A stretch of 64,000 nucleotides of DNA, from contig NZ_SDWS01000002.1 in the NCBI RefSeq assembly GCF_004137245.1, positions 496,001 to 560,000 of the forward strand, in the 5' to 3' direction. The notes beneath the pieces were generated by a model, which saw nothing but the letters and a program-made list of their open reading frames with translations, was not told the origin of the DNA and ran no database searches. This stretch comes from Nocardioides glacieisoli (GTDB taxonomy: Bacteria > Actinomycetota > Actinomycetes > Propionibacteriales > Nocardioidaceae). Shown here piece by piece: positions 23,860-32,759 of this stretch. The position numbers and the translations under genes are program-made. Position 1 is the stretch's first letter. Every line of letters starts with the position of its first letter.

Positions 23860-25850
23860 GCCGCTTCCAGAAGTACGACGGCGGCGACCCGCTCGCACCA
23901 CCCGTCGACCTCGCCGAGGCGCTCGACGCGATCGGTCAGGACGTGATGGCCGGCTACTCGCCCGAGCACGCGATGCGTGAGTTCCTCCGGCGCGGCAGCC
24001 CTGACCAGACGGGTCTCGACGAGCTGCAGCGCCAGCTCGCGCAGCGCCGGCGCGACATCCTCCAGCGCAACAACCTCGACGGCACCATGCAGGAGGTGCG
24101 CGAGCTGCTCGACCAGGCGGTGCTCGCCGAGCGCGGCCAGCTCGCGCGCGACATCACGATGTCGGACGAGGACCGCGACTTCCGCGAGATGGTGCTCGAC
24201 AACGTGTCGCCGTCCACGGCTGCTGCGGTGAGCGAGCTGTCGTCCTACGACTGGCAGTCCTCCGAGGCGCGCGAGGCCTACGAGCAGATCAAGGACCTGC
24301 TCGGCCGCGAGCTGCTCGACCAGCGCTTCGCGGGCATGAAGCAGGCGCTCGAGGGTGCGACCGACGAGGACCGGGCGGCCGTCTCGGAGATGCTGTCCGA
24401 CCTCAACGACCTCCTCGAGAAGCACGCCGCCGGTGGTGTGACCGACGAGGAGTTCGCCGACTTCATGGACAAGCACGGTGACTTCTTCCCCGAGCAGCCC
24501 AAGGACATGGACGAGCTCCTCGACTCGCTCGCCCAGCGCGCTGCGGCCGCCCAGCGGATGCTCAACTCGATGACCGAGGAGCAGCGCCAGGAGCTGATGG
24601 AGCTGTCGCAGCAGGCGTTCGGCTCGCCGCAGCTGATGGAGCAGCTGGCGCGGATGGACGCCAACCTCCAGGCCCTGCGGCCGGGGGAGGACTGGTCGGG
24701 CTCTGAGGGCTTCGAGGGCGATCAGGGCATGGGGTTGGGCGACGGCACGGGTGCGCTGCAGGACCTCGCCCAGCTCGACCAGCTGTCCGACCAGATCTCC
24801 CAGTCCTACCAGGGCGCCCGGCTCGACGACGTCGACCTCGACGCCCTCGCCACCCAGCTCGGGCCCGAGGCTGCGGTCGCGGCGAAGACCCTCCAGGAGC
24901 TCGAGCAGGCGCTGCGCGACAGCGGCTACCTCAAGCGCGGGTCCGACGGCGAGCTCCGGCTCTCGCCCAAGGCGATGCGCCAGCTCGGCAAGGCGCTGCT
25001 GCGCGACGTGGCGGACCGGATGAGCGGTCGTGGCGGCCAGCGCGAGACACGCTCGACGGGCATGGCGGGCGAACCGTCCGGCGCGAGCCGCCGGTGGGAG
25101 TTCGGCGACACCGAGCCGTGGGACGTCTCGCGCACCATCACCAACGCGGTGCTGCGGGGCGGCGCGTCACCCGTGCGGATCCAGGTCGAGGACATCGAGG
25201 TCGTCGAGACCGAGGCCCGCACCCAGGCGGCCGTGGCCCTGCTCGTCGACACGTCGTTCTCGATGGCGATGGACGGCCGGTGGGTGCCGATGAAGCGCAC
25301 CGCTCTCGCGCTCCACCAGCTCGTCCGGTCCCGCTTCCGCGGCGACGACCTCCAGCTCATCGCCTTCGGCCGCCACGCGCAGGTGATGGAGATCGAGCAG
25401 CTCACCGGTCTGGACGCGAAGTGGGACAAGGGCACGAACCTCCACCACGGCCTCCTGCTCGCCAACCGGTTCTTCCGCAAGCACCCCAACGCCCAGCCGG
25501 TGCTGCTGGTGGTCACCGACGGCGAACCCACCGCCCACCTCGAGCCCGACGGCGAGGTCTGGTTCTCCTACCCGCCGCACCCGCTGACGATCGCCCACTC
25601 CGTGCGCGAGCTCGACGCGGCAGCGCGGCTCGGCGCCCAGGTGACGTTCTTCCGGCTCGGCGAGGACCCCGGCCTGGCCCGCTTCATCGACTCGATGGCG
25701 CGTCGGGTGGACGGCCGGATGGTCAGCCCCGAGCTCGACGACCTCGGGGCCGCGGTGGTCGGCTCCTACCTGGGCTCGCGCAGCCCGGGCACGTCCTACC
25801 GCGAGCACTTCGGCGACGTCTACGGCGGCGGCCGGGGGTTCTGGGTCTAG
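23856..25850 (+). CDS. VWA-domain protein, partner of the AAA+ ATPase
   Basis: A 664-residue cytosolic protein. The N-terminal ~400 residues are helical and acidic, with heptad-like stretches (MKQALEGATDEDRAAVSEML, AQRMLNSMTEEQRQELMELS). The C-terminal VWA domain (about 455-640) has MIDAS motif DTSFSM (D465-x-S467-x-S469), the Thr/Asp region WDKGTNLHHGL, and VVTDGEPTAHL. This is the ChlD-like half of a chelatase/remodelling pair, without the poly-acidic ChlD linker. It begins on a 4-nt overlap with the GNAT gene and ends the operon 10 nt before a convergent gene. Confidence 0.88.
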   Translation: MSRFQKYDGGDPLAPPVDLAEALDAIGQDVMAGYSPEHAMREFLRRGSPDQTGLDELQRQLAQRRRDILQRNNLDGTMQEVRELLDQAVLAERGQLARDITMSDEDRDFREMVLDNVSPSTAAAVSELSSYDWQSSEAREAYEQIKDLLGRELLDQRFAGMKQALEGATDEDRAAVSEMLSDLNDLLEKHAAGGVTDEEFADFMDKHGDFFPEQPKDMDELLDSLAQRAAAAQRMLNSMTEEQRQELMELSQQAFGSPQLMEQLARMDANLQALRPGEDWSGSEGFEGDQGMGLGDGTGALQDLAQLDQLSDQISQSYQGARLDDVDLDALATQLGPEAAVAAKTLQELEQALRDSGYLKRGSDGELRLSPKAMRQLGKALLRDVADRMSGRGGQRETRSTGMAGEPSGASRRWEFGDTEPWDVSRTITNAVLRGGASPVRIQVEDIEVVETEARTQAAVALLVDTSFSMAMDGRWVPMKRTALALHQLVRSRFRGDDLQLIAFGRHAQVMEIEQLTGLDAKWDKGTNLHHGLLLANRFFRKHPNAQPVLLVVTDGEPTAHLEPDGEVWFSYPPHPLTIAHSVRELDAAARLGAQVTFFRLGEDPGLARFIDSMARRVDGRMVSPELDDLGAAVVGSYLGSRSPGTSYREHFGDVYGGGRGFWV

Positions 25851-25860
25851 CGACCACCAC

Positions 25861-26265
25861 CTAGCGGCCAGCGGCCTCGAGCATCCGCAGCAGCTCCGCG
25901 CCCATGTGCTCGATGACGACCTGGAGGGCCTTGGCGGGACGGACCATCACGGTGAAGTCGACGATCTGGCCGTCGTCGTCCCACGTGATCATGTCGATGC
26001 CCGAGACGTCGAGCCCGCCGACCTCCGTGCGGAACTGGAGCACCGCCGAGTCGTCGCCGAGCCACTCGCGCTCGTAGGTCAGCGCCGGCCCGAGCACGGT
26101 GAACGCGGCCGTCAGGTAGCCGACGACCGTGTCCCGCCCGACCTGCGGCGTGTGCACGGCAGGGCTGCGGAAGACCGCGTCCTCGGCGACCAGGCCCGGC
26201 AGGCCTGCGGGGTCGCGGCTCTCGACGACGGCGTGCCAGCGGGTGAGGGCGGCTGCTGAGTCCAT
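25861..26265 (-). CDS. SnoaL/NTF2-like domain protein
   Basis: A 134-residue NTF2-fold protein. It opens ALTRWHAVVESRDPAGLPGL, then VAEDAVFRSPAVHTPQVGRD, then a beta sheet (AVLQFRTEVGGLDVSGIDMI, then TWDDDGQIVDFTVMVRP). NTF2-like proteins include small isomerases and hydrolases as well as binding proteins; no catalytic pair can be named with confidence. A CACGAT -10-like box lies 6 nt upstream of the ATG. It is convergent with the VWA gene and divergent from the MFS gene. Confidence 0.82.
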   Translation of the reverse strand: MDSAAALTRWHAVVESRDPAGLPGLVAEDAVFRSPAVHTPQVGRDTVVGYLTAAFTVLGPALTYEREWLGDDSAVLQFRTEVGGLDVSGIDMITWDDDGQIVDFTVMVRPAKALQVVIEHMGAELLRMLEAAGR

Positions 26266-26308
26266 GCGCTCATCGTGCCAGCCGACCCGGTCTGGCAGGG
26301 TCTGGTCC

Positions 26309-27465
26309 GTGGAGATCCGGGACCTGCCGCGCGTCGTCTGGGCGCTGGCCCGGCGGCGCGGTTCGTCTCGTCGGCCGCGTCGTTCACGATGCTCTTCCTC
26401 ACGCTCTACCTCACCGGCCCACGCGGGATGTCCACCGCGACCGCCGGCCTGCTCGCGGGCACGGTGGGGGTCGGCTTCCTGGTCGGCAACTTCACCGGCG
26501 GCCGCTGGGGCGACCGCTTCGGACACCGCCGGGTACTGCTGACCGCGAGCTCGACGGGCGGCCTGATGCTCGCCGTCGTGCCGCTCGTGCCGCTCTGGGT
26601 GCTGGTCGGGCTGTTGCCGGTCCAGGCCTACCTGATGGCGACGGGGTCGGTGTCGTCCGGTGCGCTGTCGGCGCTCGCGGTGCCCCGCGGCCAGCGGCGT
26701 ACGTCGGTCGCGGTCGGGCGCGCCGCCTCCAACGCCGGGTTCGTGCTCGGGCCGCCGCTGGGTGCGCTGCTCGTGACGTGGAGCTACGACGCGATGTTCG
26801 TCGTCGACGGCCTGGCCGTGATCGTCGTACGCCTCGCACTGAGCCGGGTGCTGCCGCGCGACGCCCCCGACATCGCCACCGCACGGGCTCCGGGCCACGG
26901 GTTGCTCCGGGCGCTGCGCCTCGACCGCCCGCTGGTGGTGCTGCTCGTCGGCGTCGTGCTCGTCGACCTGGTCTACCGGCAGCTCTACTCCACGCTCCCG
27001 CTCCACCTGCGCGACTCCGGCCAGCCGGTCTGGCTCTACGCCACGGTGATCGCCGTCGGCTCCGCGTTGATCCTCGTGCTGGAGATCCCGGTGACCCAGT
27101 GGCTGCAGGGGCGCGAGGCCTACGGCGTCATCGCCCTCGGCTACGCGCTCGTGGGCGTCGGCACCGCGATGTTCGCGCTCCCGGTGTCGATCGCGTCGGT
27201 GGTGCTCGCGATGGTGGTGCTCACGGCCGGCGAGATCCTCTACAAGACGACCGCGACGGCCCACGTGCTCGACCAGGCGCCGGACCACCTCGTCGGCCAG
27301 TACCAGGGCCTCTACACCGGCGCCGCGACCAGCGGGACCCTGATCTCCGCGCCGATCGGCACGGCGGTGTACGCCGTGGCGCCGGACCTGCTGTGGGCCC
27401 TGATGGCCGCGCTCGCGCTCGTGGCGGCAGCCTTCGTGCTGGTGGCCCGTCGCGTGTCGGGGTAG
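26309..27465 (+). CDS. MFS transporter (apparent frameshift near its N-terminus)
   Basis: A major facilitator with about 12 hydrophobic segments. It has the loop 2-3 motif GGRWGDRFGHRRVLL, the TM5 GRAASNAGFVLGPPLGALLV motif, and a C-terminal half starting LDRPLVVLLVGVVLVDLVYR. The reading frame is open from a GTG at 26275, but its first ~25 residues are non-MFS-like. In another frame, GTG 26309 gives VEIRDLPRVVWALAR, a typical MFS start, with a CAGGGT -10-like box 7 nt before it. One extra base near 26349-26353 would fuse this to ARFVSSAASFTMLFLTLYLT. Either the start is 26275 or a base is missing. Substrate unknown, drug efflux possible. Confidence 0.82.
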
Positions 27466-27472
27466 TCCGGGA

Positions 27473-28828
27473 TCAGTCCTCCGCGAAGCCCGGCAGCGAC
27501 TCCTCGAGGATCTCGCGGAAGGGCACGGTGGCGCCGAGCTGGCTCAGCATGCCGATGGCGCCGACCCAGGTGCGGTGGATGAGCAGGTAGGACGTGGGCA
27601 GGTTGAGCTTGAGGGCGAGGGCGAACTCCTCCGAGCGCGGGTCGTTGACGCGCTCGAACTGGGCCCGCATCCACTCACGGGTGAAGGTGAAGCGATCGAC
27701 CCCGGCAGGCTCGACGAACGGGGCGAGGTAGGACAGCACCATCGCCGGGTCGACCTCGATCTTGTCCCGGATGAAGCCCTCCTCGCGCAGCCCGGCCACC
27801 AGCGACTCGTCGTCGGCGTCGAGCGCGATGCGCAGCAGCCGACCCGTCGCGCGCGGCATGGCGCCGCCCTCGAGCCGCGCGACGGCGCCGAAGTCGAGGA
27901 CGCCCATGCGCCCGAGCCCGCCGTCGGACGCCGGGAGGATGCGGAAGTTGCCGGGGTGCGGGTCGGCGTGGAGCATGCCGGTGAGCCGCGGGCCCTCGAA
28001 GAGGAACCGCACGAAGAGCTCGCCGTAGTGGTCGCGCTCCTCCCGGGTCCCCTCGCGGATCACGTGGGCGAGGGAGTGGGCCGAGTCGAGCCACTCGGTG
28101 ACCAGCACCTCCTCACCCACCGACACCACGGCGGGGACCACGATGTCGGGGTGGTCGGCGAAGGCCTCGGCGTACGCCGCCTGCGCCTCCGCCTCGAGGT
28201 GGTAGTCGAGCTCGTCGGCGGCGCGCGCCTGCAGCTCGGCCACGAGCGGCTTGATGTCGAGCCCGGGAAAGACCGGAGCGACGCCGCGCGCGAGGCGGGC
28301 GATCTGGCGCAGGTCGGACATCAGCGCCTCACCGGCGCCGGGGTACTGGACCTTGACCGCGACGTCGCGCTCGGCGCCGTCGTCGGTGGCGTGGTCGAGC
28401 CACCGGCCGCGGTGGACCTGGCCGATCGACGCGGCGGCGGTCGGCGCTCCGTCGAGCCAGACCAGCCGCTCCTTCCAGTCGGTGCCGAGGTGGGTCGTGA
28501 GCTGCTGGCGCACGGTGGAGGTGGGCATCGGGGGAGCCGAGTCCTGGAGCGCGGTGAGGTGCTCGCGGTAGGGAGCGGCCAGCTCCTCGGGCAGCGCCGA
28601 CTCCATCACGCTCAGCACCTGGCCGAACTTCATCGCGCCGCCCTTGAGCTCGCCGAGCGTGCGGAACAGCTGCTCGGCCGTGCGCTGCTGCACCTCGCTC
28701 AGCACGGCGTCGGCGTTGCGCCCGCCGAGGCGCTTGCCGAAGCCGATGGCGGAACGCCCGGCGTACCCCAGGGGCAGCGCCGCGAGTCGTGCCGTGCGGG
28801 CCGCGGCCTTGCGTGGGAGCTCGGTCAT
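27473..28828 (-). CDS. ABC1/AarF (UbiB-like) atypical kinase family protein
   Basis: A 451-residue atypical protein kinase-like ATPase. Its signatures are the KxGQ motif (GGAMKFGQVLSVMESALPEE), the Ala-rich loop APTAAASIGQVHRG, the catalytic Lys in DVAVKVQYPG, ExD motif (ELDYHLEAEAQ), and MLHADPHPGNFRIL with VLDFGAVARL as the Mg-binding DFG equivalent. The family supports isoprenoid-quinone metabolism in many bacteria; in actinobacteria its role is less clear. The ATG has a GATGAT box 6 nt upstream. It is convergent with the MFS gene (7-nt gap) and divergent from the subtilase. Confidence 0.92.
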   Translation of the reverse strand: MTELPRKAAARTARLAALPLGYAGRSAIGFGKRLGGRNADAVLSEVQQRTAEQLFRTLGELKGGAMKFGQVLSVMESALPEELAAPYREHLTALQDSAPPMPTSTVRQQLTTHLGTDWKERLVWLDGAPTAAASIGQVHRGRWLDHATDDGAERDVAVKVQYPGAGEALMSDLRQIARLARGVAPVFPGLDIKPLVAELQARAADELDYHLEAEAQAAYAEAFADHPDIVVPAVVSVGEEVLVTEWLDSAHSLAHVIREGTREERDHYGELFVRFLFEGPRLTGMLHADPHPGNFRILPASDGGLGRMGVLDFGAVARLEGGAMPRATGRLLRIALDADDESLVAGLREEGFIRDKIEVDPAMVLSYLAPFVEPAGVDRFTFTREWMRAQFERVNDPRSEEFALALKLNLPTSYLLIHRTWVGAIGMLSQLGATVPFREILEESLPGFAED

Positions 28829-28957
28829 GCACCCATCATCCCCCCGGCTCCAATCCGGGCCCGGTCCGGCTCCGAAGTGGTGGCGCGCAGGGCGTGACCC
28901 GGCGCACGTTGCGTCGTTGAGCGGTGCAAGACCTCGACACCCTCGGGAGGGATCCAC

Positions 28958-30424
28958 GTGCGACTCACGTCCGCGCTCGCCTGCACCGCGAGCATCCTCG
29001 CCGCCTCGGCAGCCTTCGGCGCCGGCGGCACCGCCACGGCAGCCGTGTCCGGCGCCCCGGAGCCGGCGAACGTCTCCGACTTCCTCGCCGGCCAGCTCAC
29101 GAGCCTCAGCGGCAAGACCACCGTGCTGGTGCACGGGACCAACCTCACCGCCGCTCGCCAGGCCGTCGCCGCGACCGGGATGGCCAAGAAGGGCGAGTAC
29201 AAGGGCATCGGCGTGGTGATCGCCAACGCGACGAAGTCGCAGATCGCCGCGGTCCGCACGCAGAGCGGAGTGACGTACGTCGAGGGCGGCGCGCAGCCCA
29301 TCGAGTTCTTCCAGGAGACGTCCAACACCGCGACCCGCGGCGCGGAGGCGGCCTCGACGCTGACCGGCGCAAACGGCAGCCCGCTGACCGGCAAGGGCGT
29401 CAGCGTCGCCGTGATCGACTCCGGCGTCGACCCGACCCACCCCTACTTCAAGGAGGCCGACGGCTCGTCCGCCGTCGTCGCCAACCTCAAGGCGCTGTGC
29501 GAGCCGCTGACCGAGACCTGCTCGGTCCAGAGGCTGCCGAGCTTCGTCGACACCGACACGTTGTCGGTCGGGGGCCACGGCACCCACGTCAGCGGCATCG
29601 TGGCCGGTCGTCCGACCACGCTCACCGACGGCGGCAAGCTCCAGGGTGCCGCTCCCGGCGCCAAGCTCGTGTCGATCTCGACCGGTGCCGGCATCGTGAT
29701 CCTCGGCGCCGACTCGGCGCTCAACTGGGTGCTGGAGAACCACGCCGCTCCCTGCGGCGCCGGCGTCCCGGCCGCGACCTGCCCGCCGATCAAGGTCACC
29801 AACAACTCCTACGGCCCCACCGGTGGCGGCGAGTTCGACCCCGAGTCGGCCACCGTCAAGCTCCAGCGGGCCCTCGCGGCCCAGGGCGTCGTGACCGTCT
29901 GGGCGGCCGGCAACGACGGCGGCGACGGCTCGGCGAGCCTCACCAACCCGCCCGGCCAGGACCCGACCGGCGGCATCCTGTCGGTGGCGTCCTTCTTCGA
30001 CCAGGACACCGGCACCCGCGACGGCACCGTGTCCGAGTACAGCTCGCGCGGCCTCTCCTCCGACGCCTCGACCTGGCCGGACATCTCGGCGCCCGGTGAG
30101 AGCATCACCTCGTCGTGCCGGCTCTACCTGGTGATCTGCGCGACCGGCCTCGACCCGCGCAACGGTCCGGGGCTGCTCGACATCGGCACCTTCAACACGA
30201 TCAGCGGCACGTCGATGGCGGCCCCGCACATCGCGGGCATCGTCGCCCAGCTGTTCCAGGCCAAGCCCTCTGCGACCCCCGCCGACATCGAGCGGGCGCT
30301 GAAGGTCTCTGCCTACAAGTACACCGACGGGGCCGGCTACCAGTCCGGTCCGCTCGGCACCACGTCGTACGACAAGGGCTACGGCCTCGTCGACGTCGTC
30401 GCCGCCGTCGCAGCGCTGGGATGA
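28958..30424 (+). CDS. Secreted subtilisin-like (S8) serine protease
   Basis: A 488-residue exported protease. The Sec signal ends near ATAAVSGAP. An inhibitor-like propeptide covers about 35-125 (ATGMAKKGEYKGIGVVIANA). The catalytic triad is D154 (AVIDSGVDPTHP), H207 (GGHGTHVSGIVAG) and S419 (SGTSMAAPHIAG), with oxyanion Asn319 (AAGND). Four cysteines (CEPLTETC, CGAGVPAATC) could form disulphides. It would digest proteins outside the cell. The GTG start has a GGGAGG ribosome-binding site, and a terminator follows. No cell-wall anchor is seen. Confidence 0.95.
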   Translation: MRLTSALACTASILAASAAFGAGGTATAAVSGAPEPANVSDFLAGQLTSLSGKTTVLVHGTNLTAARQAVAATGMAKKGEYKGIGVVIANATKSQIAAVRTQSGVTYVEGGAQPIEFFQETSNTATRGAEAASTLTGANGSPLTGKGVSVAVIDSGVDPTHPYFKEADGSSAVVANLKALCEPLTETCSVQRLPSFVDTDTLSVGGHGTHVSGIVAGRPTTLTDGGKLQGAAPGAKLVSISTGAGIVILGADSALNWVLENHAAPCGAGVPAATCPPIKVTNNSYGPTGGGEFDPESATVKLQRALAAQGVVTVWAAGNDGGDGSASLTNPPGQDPTGGILSVASFFDQDTGTRDGTVSEYSSRGLSSDASTWPDISAPGESITSSCRLYLVICATGLDPRNGPGLLDIGTFNTISGTSMAAPHIAGIVAQLFQAKPSATPADIERALKVSAYKYTDGAGYQSGPLGTTSYDKGYGLVDVVAAVAALG

Positions 30425-30495
30425 CCACGTCGGACCAGCGCTGACCACAGACCCTCCAGGGGGGAGCCACCGCGCAACAGGGGCGCAGTGGAAGG

Positions 30496-30534
30496 AGCGG
30501 GCGGGAGCGAGAGCTCCCGCCCGCTCTCCTGTTT
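30496..30534 (+). terminator. Rho-independent terminator after the subtilase gene
   Basis: An 11-bp stem AGCGGGCGGGA/TCCCGCCCGCT with an 8-nt loop is followed by CTCCTGTTT. Confidence 0.8.
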
Positions 30535-30559
30535 CACGCTCTCCTGTTTGACTGCTGGC

Positions 30560-30844
30560 ATGGATCTCGAGTTCAGCGGCGACGTCGTGGAGTGGCGCGG
30601 GCCCGCGCCCTACTTCTTCGTGCCGCTCCCGCTCGACGCCGCCGACCTCGTCGACGAGGTCAAGGCGGAGGTCGTCTACTGGGGCGTCGTGCCGGTGCGG
30701 GCGTGGATCGGCGGCACGGAGTTCACCACGTCGATGTTCCCGCGCGAGGAGACGTGGTTCCTGCCGGTGAAGGACGCGGTGCGCAGGGCCGAGGGGATCG
30801 GCCTCGGCGACGTGGTCGACGTACGCCTCGAGGTGGGGAGGTAG
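30560..30844 (+). CDS. DUF1905 family protein
   Basis: A 94-residue small beta-barrel-like protein of the DUF1905 family. It has FSGDVVEWRGPAPYFFVPLP near the start, a central YWGVVPVRAWIGGTEFTTSM, and a closing GIGLGDVVDVRLEV. The function is unknown; the fold is often fused to YdeI-like domains. A TTGACT box lies 6 nt before the ATG, which fits a leaderless start. It ends 3 nt before the convergent CDP-alcohol transferase gene. Confidence 0.88.
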   Translation: MDLEFSGDVVEWRGPAPYFFVPLPLDAADLVDEVKAEVVYWGVVPVRAWIGGTEFTTSMFPREETWFLPVKDAVRRAEGIGLGDVVDVRLEVGR

Positions 30845-30847
30845 GCG

Positions 30848-31576
30848 TCAGCCGACCGCGGGCGCGGGGTGAGCGCGACGAGCCGTCAGGTAGAGGCTCA
30901 GCACCACGTAGTAGGCGATGTAGGCCACCGAGATCGCGAGCCAGACGACGCTCGGGTCGGGCGCCTGCACCAGCAGCACCGCATAGCTGACGAGCCAGAG
31001 GCAGGTCAGCGCGAGCGTCGGCGCCTGCAGCGTCGTCGTGCGCGAGGGGTAGACGTAGCCGATGGGCACGAACACCAGGACGGCGCAGACGAGCAGCACG
31101 GCTGCGGCTGGGGTCGGCGTCAGGTCGAGCACGATGATGTAGAACGCGGCGATGTTCCAGTAGCTCGGGAAACCGAGGAACAGGTGGTCGTCGGTCTTCG
31201 CGTCGACCCGGCAGAACTGGTAGGCCGACGCCAGCAGCGGCACCACCGCGAGCACCTGCGCCGAGACCCCGTCTCCGAGCAGGCCGGTGCTCCAGAGCAG
31301 CACCATCGGCAGGAACGCGTAGGTGATGTAGTCGACGATGTTGTCGAGCAGTGCCCCGTCGAACCACGGCACGTGGCGCTTCACCTGCACCCAGCGCGCG
31401 AGCATGCCGTCGGTGCCGTCGACGACCATCGTGGCGAGGAACAGCCACAGGCACCGCGTGGTGTCGCCCTCCATGACCGCGACGACGGCCAGGAACGCCA
31501 GCACCAGCCCGGAGGCGGTGTAGGCGTGCACGAGCCAGGACGCGATCGTCGGGAGGGTGCTCCGGGGGGAGGTCAC
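30848..31576 (-). CDS. CDP-alcohol phosphatidyltransferase, phosphatidylcholine-synthase-like
   Basis: A 242-residue integral membrane enzyme with about eight hydrophobic segments. The CAPT active site is D53-x2-D56-G57-x2-A60-R61 ... G74-x3-D78-x3-D82 (VVDGTDGMLARW ... DGALLDNIVDY). Twelve residues separate the AR from the Gly instead of the usual eight, which is the spacing I associate with phosphatidylcholine synthases (Pcs; CDP-diacylglycerol plus choline). The assignment to Pcs is from motif spacing and the DNIVDYITYAFLP context and needs confirming; another CDP-alcohol transferase is possible. The start is GTG 31576. Confidence 0.82.
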   Translation of the reverse strand: MTSPRSTLPTIASWLVHAYTASGLVLAFLAVVAVMEGDTTRCLWLFLATMVVDGTDGMLARWVQVKRHVPWFDGALLDNIVDYITYAFLPMVLLWSTGLLGDGVSAQVLAVVPLLASAYQFCRVDAKTDDHLFLGFPSYWNIAAFYIIVLDLTPTPAAAVLLVCAVLVFVPIGYVYPSRTTTLQAPTLALTCLWLVSYAVLLVQAPDPSVVWLAISVAYIAYYVVLSLYLTARRAHPAPAVG

Positions 31577-31725
31577 GTCCCCTCCTCGTATCAGCCGTGG
31601 GCAATTCCGTCGAGAAGCGGATCATGTCAGACGGAGTGCCCGGACCTGCAACCTTCGCCGCGGGTTCGGCGTCCTCTAGGTGCATCGGGACGATCCGGTG
31701 CACCCCACGAGAACGGACAGCACCC

Positions 31726-32268
31726 ATGCGTACGACCATCCTGAGCGCCGCGTCGCTGACGCTCGCCGCCCTCGCCCTGACCCAGCTCCCGGCCCACGCG
31801 GACGAGCTCGTCTTCGCGGACGACCAGGACCTCGCCCACGGAGTCGACCTGCTGTCGGTGGAGGTCCAGCACGGAGCGCGCAACGTCGTCGTGACCACGA
31901 AGCACACCGACCTCGTCGAGTCCTTCCGCAGCGGCTCCTCGGGATCGGTGTTCCTCGACACCGATCCGACGGACACCGGTCCCGAGTACGTCTTCGCCGG
32001 CGGCTACTTCGTCGGCACCGACTACACGCTGCTGACGACCGACGGCTTTGCCACCTCGACGTGGGGCGAGCCCGTCGAGGGCTCCTACCGGATGAAGATC
32101 GACTACGACGCCGACCAGGTGCGGATGCGGATCTCCCGCGACGCGATCGGCTCGCCCGACGAGGTCCGGGTTGCCGTACGCGTCGCCGGCACGCGCCCGA
32201 ACGGCAAGGACACCAGGACGGACTGGCTCCTCGCGCCCCGGACGTTCACCGACTGGGTCGCGCAGTGA
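31726..32268 (+). CDS. Secreted protein of unknown function
   Basis: A 180-residue exported protein. The signal peptide (MRTTILSAASLTLAALALTQ, cleavage near AHADE) is followed by a beta-rich mature part (VEVQHGARNVVVTTKHTDLV, SSGSVFLDTDPTDTGPEYVF, YRMKIDYDADQVRMRISRDA). There are no cysteines. No family was recognised. A 24-nt inverted repeat (31680-31703, arms GTGCA/TGCAC) sits in its 5' region. The gene ends just before a palindromic repeat shared with the convergent YCII gene. Confidence 0.75.
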   Translation: MRTTILSAASLTLAALALTQLPAHADELVFADDQDLAHGVDLLSVEVQHGARNVVVTTKHTDLVESFRSGSSGSVFLDTDPTDTGPEYVFAGGYFVGTDYTLLTTDGFATSTWGEPVEGSYRMKIDYDADQVRMRISRDAIGSPDEVRVAVRVAGTRPNGKDTRTDWLLAPRTFTDWVAQ

Positions 32269-32272
32269 CACA

Positions 32273-32331
32273 GGTGGTCGAGTAGCCGAGCGAGGTACGA
32301 GTGAGGCGTATCGAGACCCGGCTACTTGACC
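32273..32331. repeat. Palindromic intergenic repeat, family D
   Basis: Arms GGTCGAGTAGCCG (32276-32288) and CGGCTACTTGACC (32319-32331) pair with one mismatch. The middle is the CGAGGTACGAG...GTATCGAGACC type seen in many actinobacterial intergenic repeats (from memory). The right arm supplies the stop codon and last Lys codon of the convergent YCII gene. Confidence 0.7.
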
Positions 32332-32663
32332 TCCCGGACCTCCTGCGGCCACCCGCAGCCCTCGGCGACCCTGGCGGCCCACTCGCGGGCCTCCTCGATC
32401 GTCTCCACCTCGATGATCGTGATGCCGCCGAGGTATTCCGTCACCTCGGTGTAGGGGCCGTCGGTCACCAGCATCTCGCCGCTGGTGCCGTCGGCGCTGA
32501 AGGCCAGCTCCATGTCCTCGACGAGGCCGCCGGCGAAGACCAGCACGCCTGCCTTCTCCATGTCGAGGACGACGTCCGTCGACGGCTTCACGCGGGACTG
32601 GTACCACTCGGCCGGGTGGTCACCGACCCACTGCTGCATGAAGTAGATGGCGTACTTCGTCAT
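32322..32663 (-). CDS. YCII-related domain protein
   Basis: A 113-residue YCII/DGPF-type protein. It has MTKYAIYFMQQWVGDHPAEW at the start, a central VLVFAGGLVEDMELAFSADG, then VTDGPYTEVTEYLGGITIIE and the conserved ending IEEAREWAARVAEGCGWPQE. The family is small, dimeric and often linked to ECF sigma factors; no sigma gene is adjacent here. The TAG stop lies inside repeat D, so the repeat forms the end of this gene. Function unknown. Confidence 0.88.
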   Translation of the reverse strand: MTKYAIYFMQQWVGDHPAEWYQSRVKPSTDVVLDMEKAGVLVFAGGLVEDMELAFSADGTSGEMLVTDGPYTEVTEYLGGITIIEVETIEEAREWAARVAEGCGWPQEVREVK

Positions 32664-32759
32664 GTCTCTCCTCGTCCCTGAGCCGCCCCGTGCGGCCCTC
32701 CGACACTCTGACGGACGAACCCGCCCCGGATCGACAGGTGACGGGCCGAAAGTGAGTGG

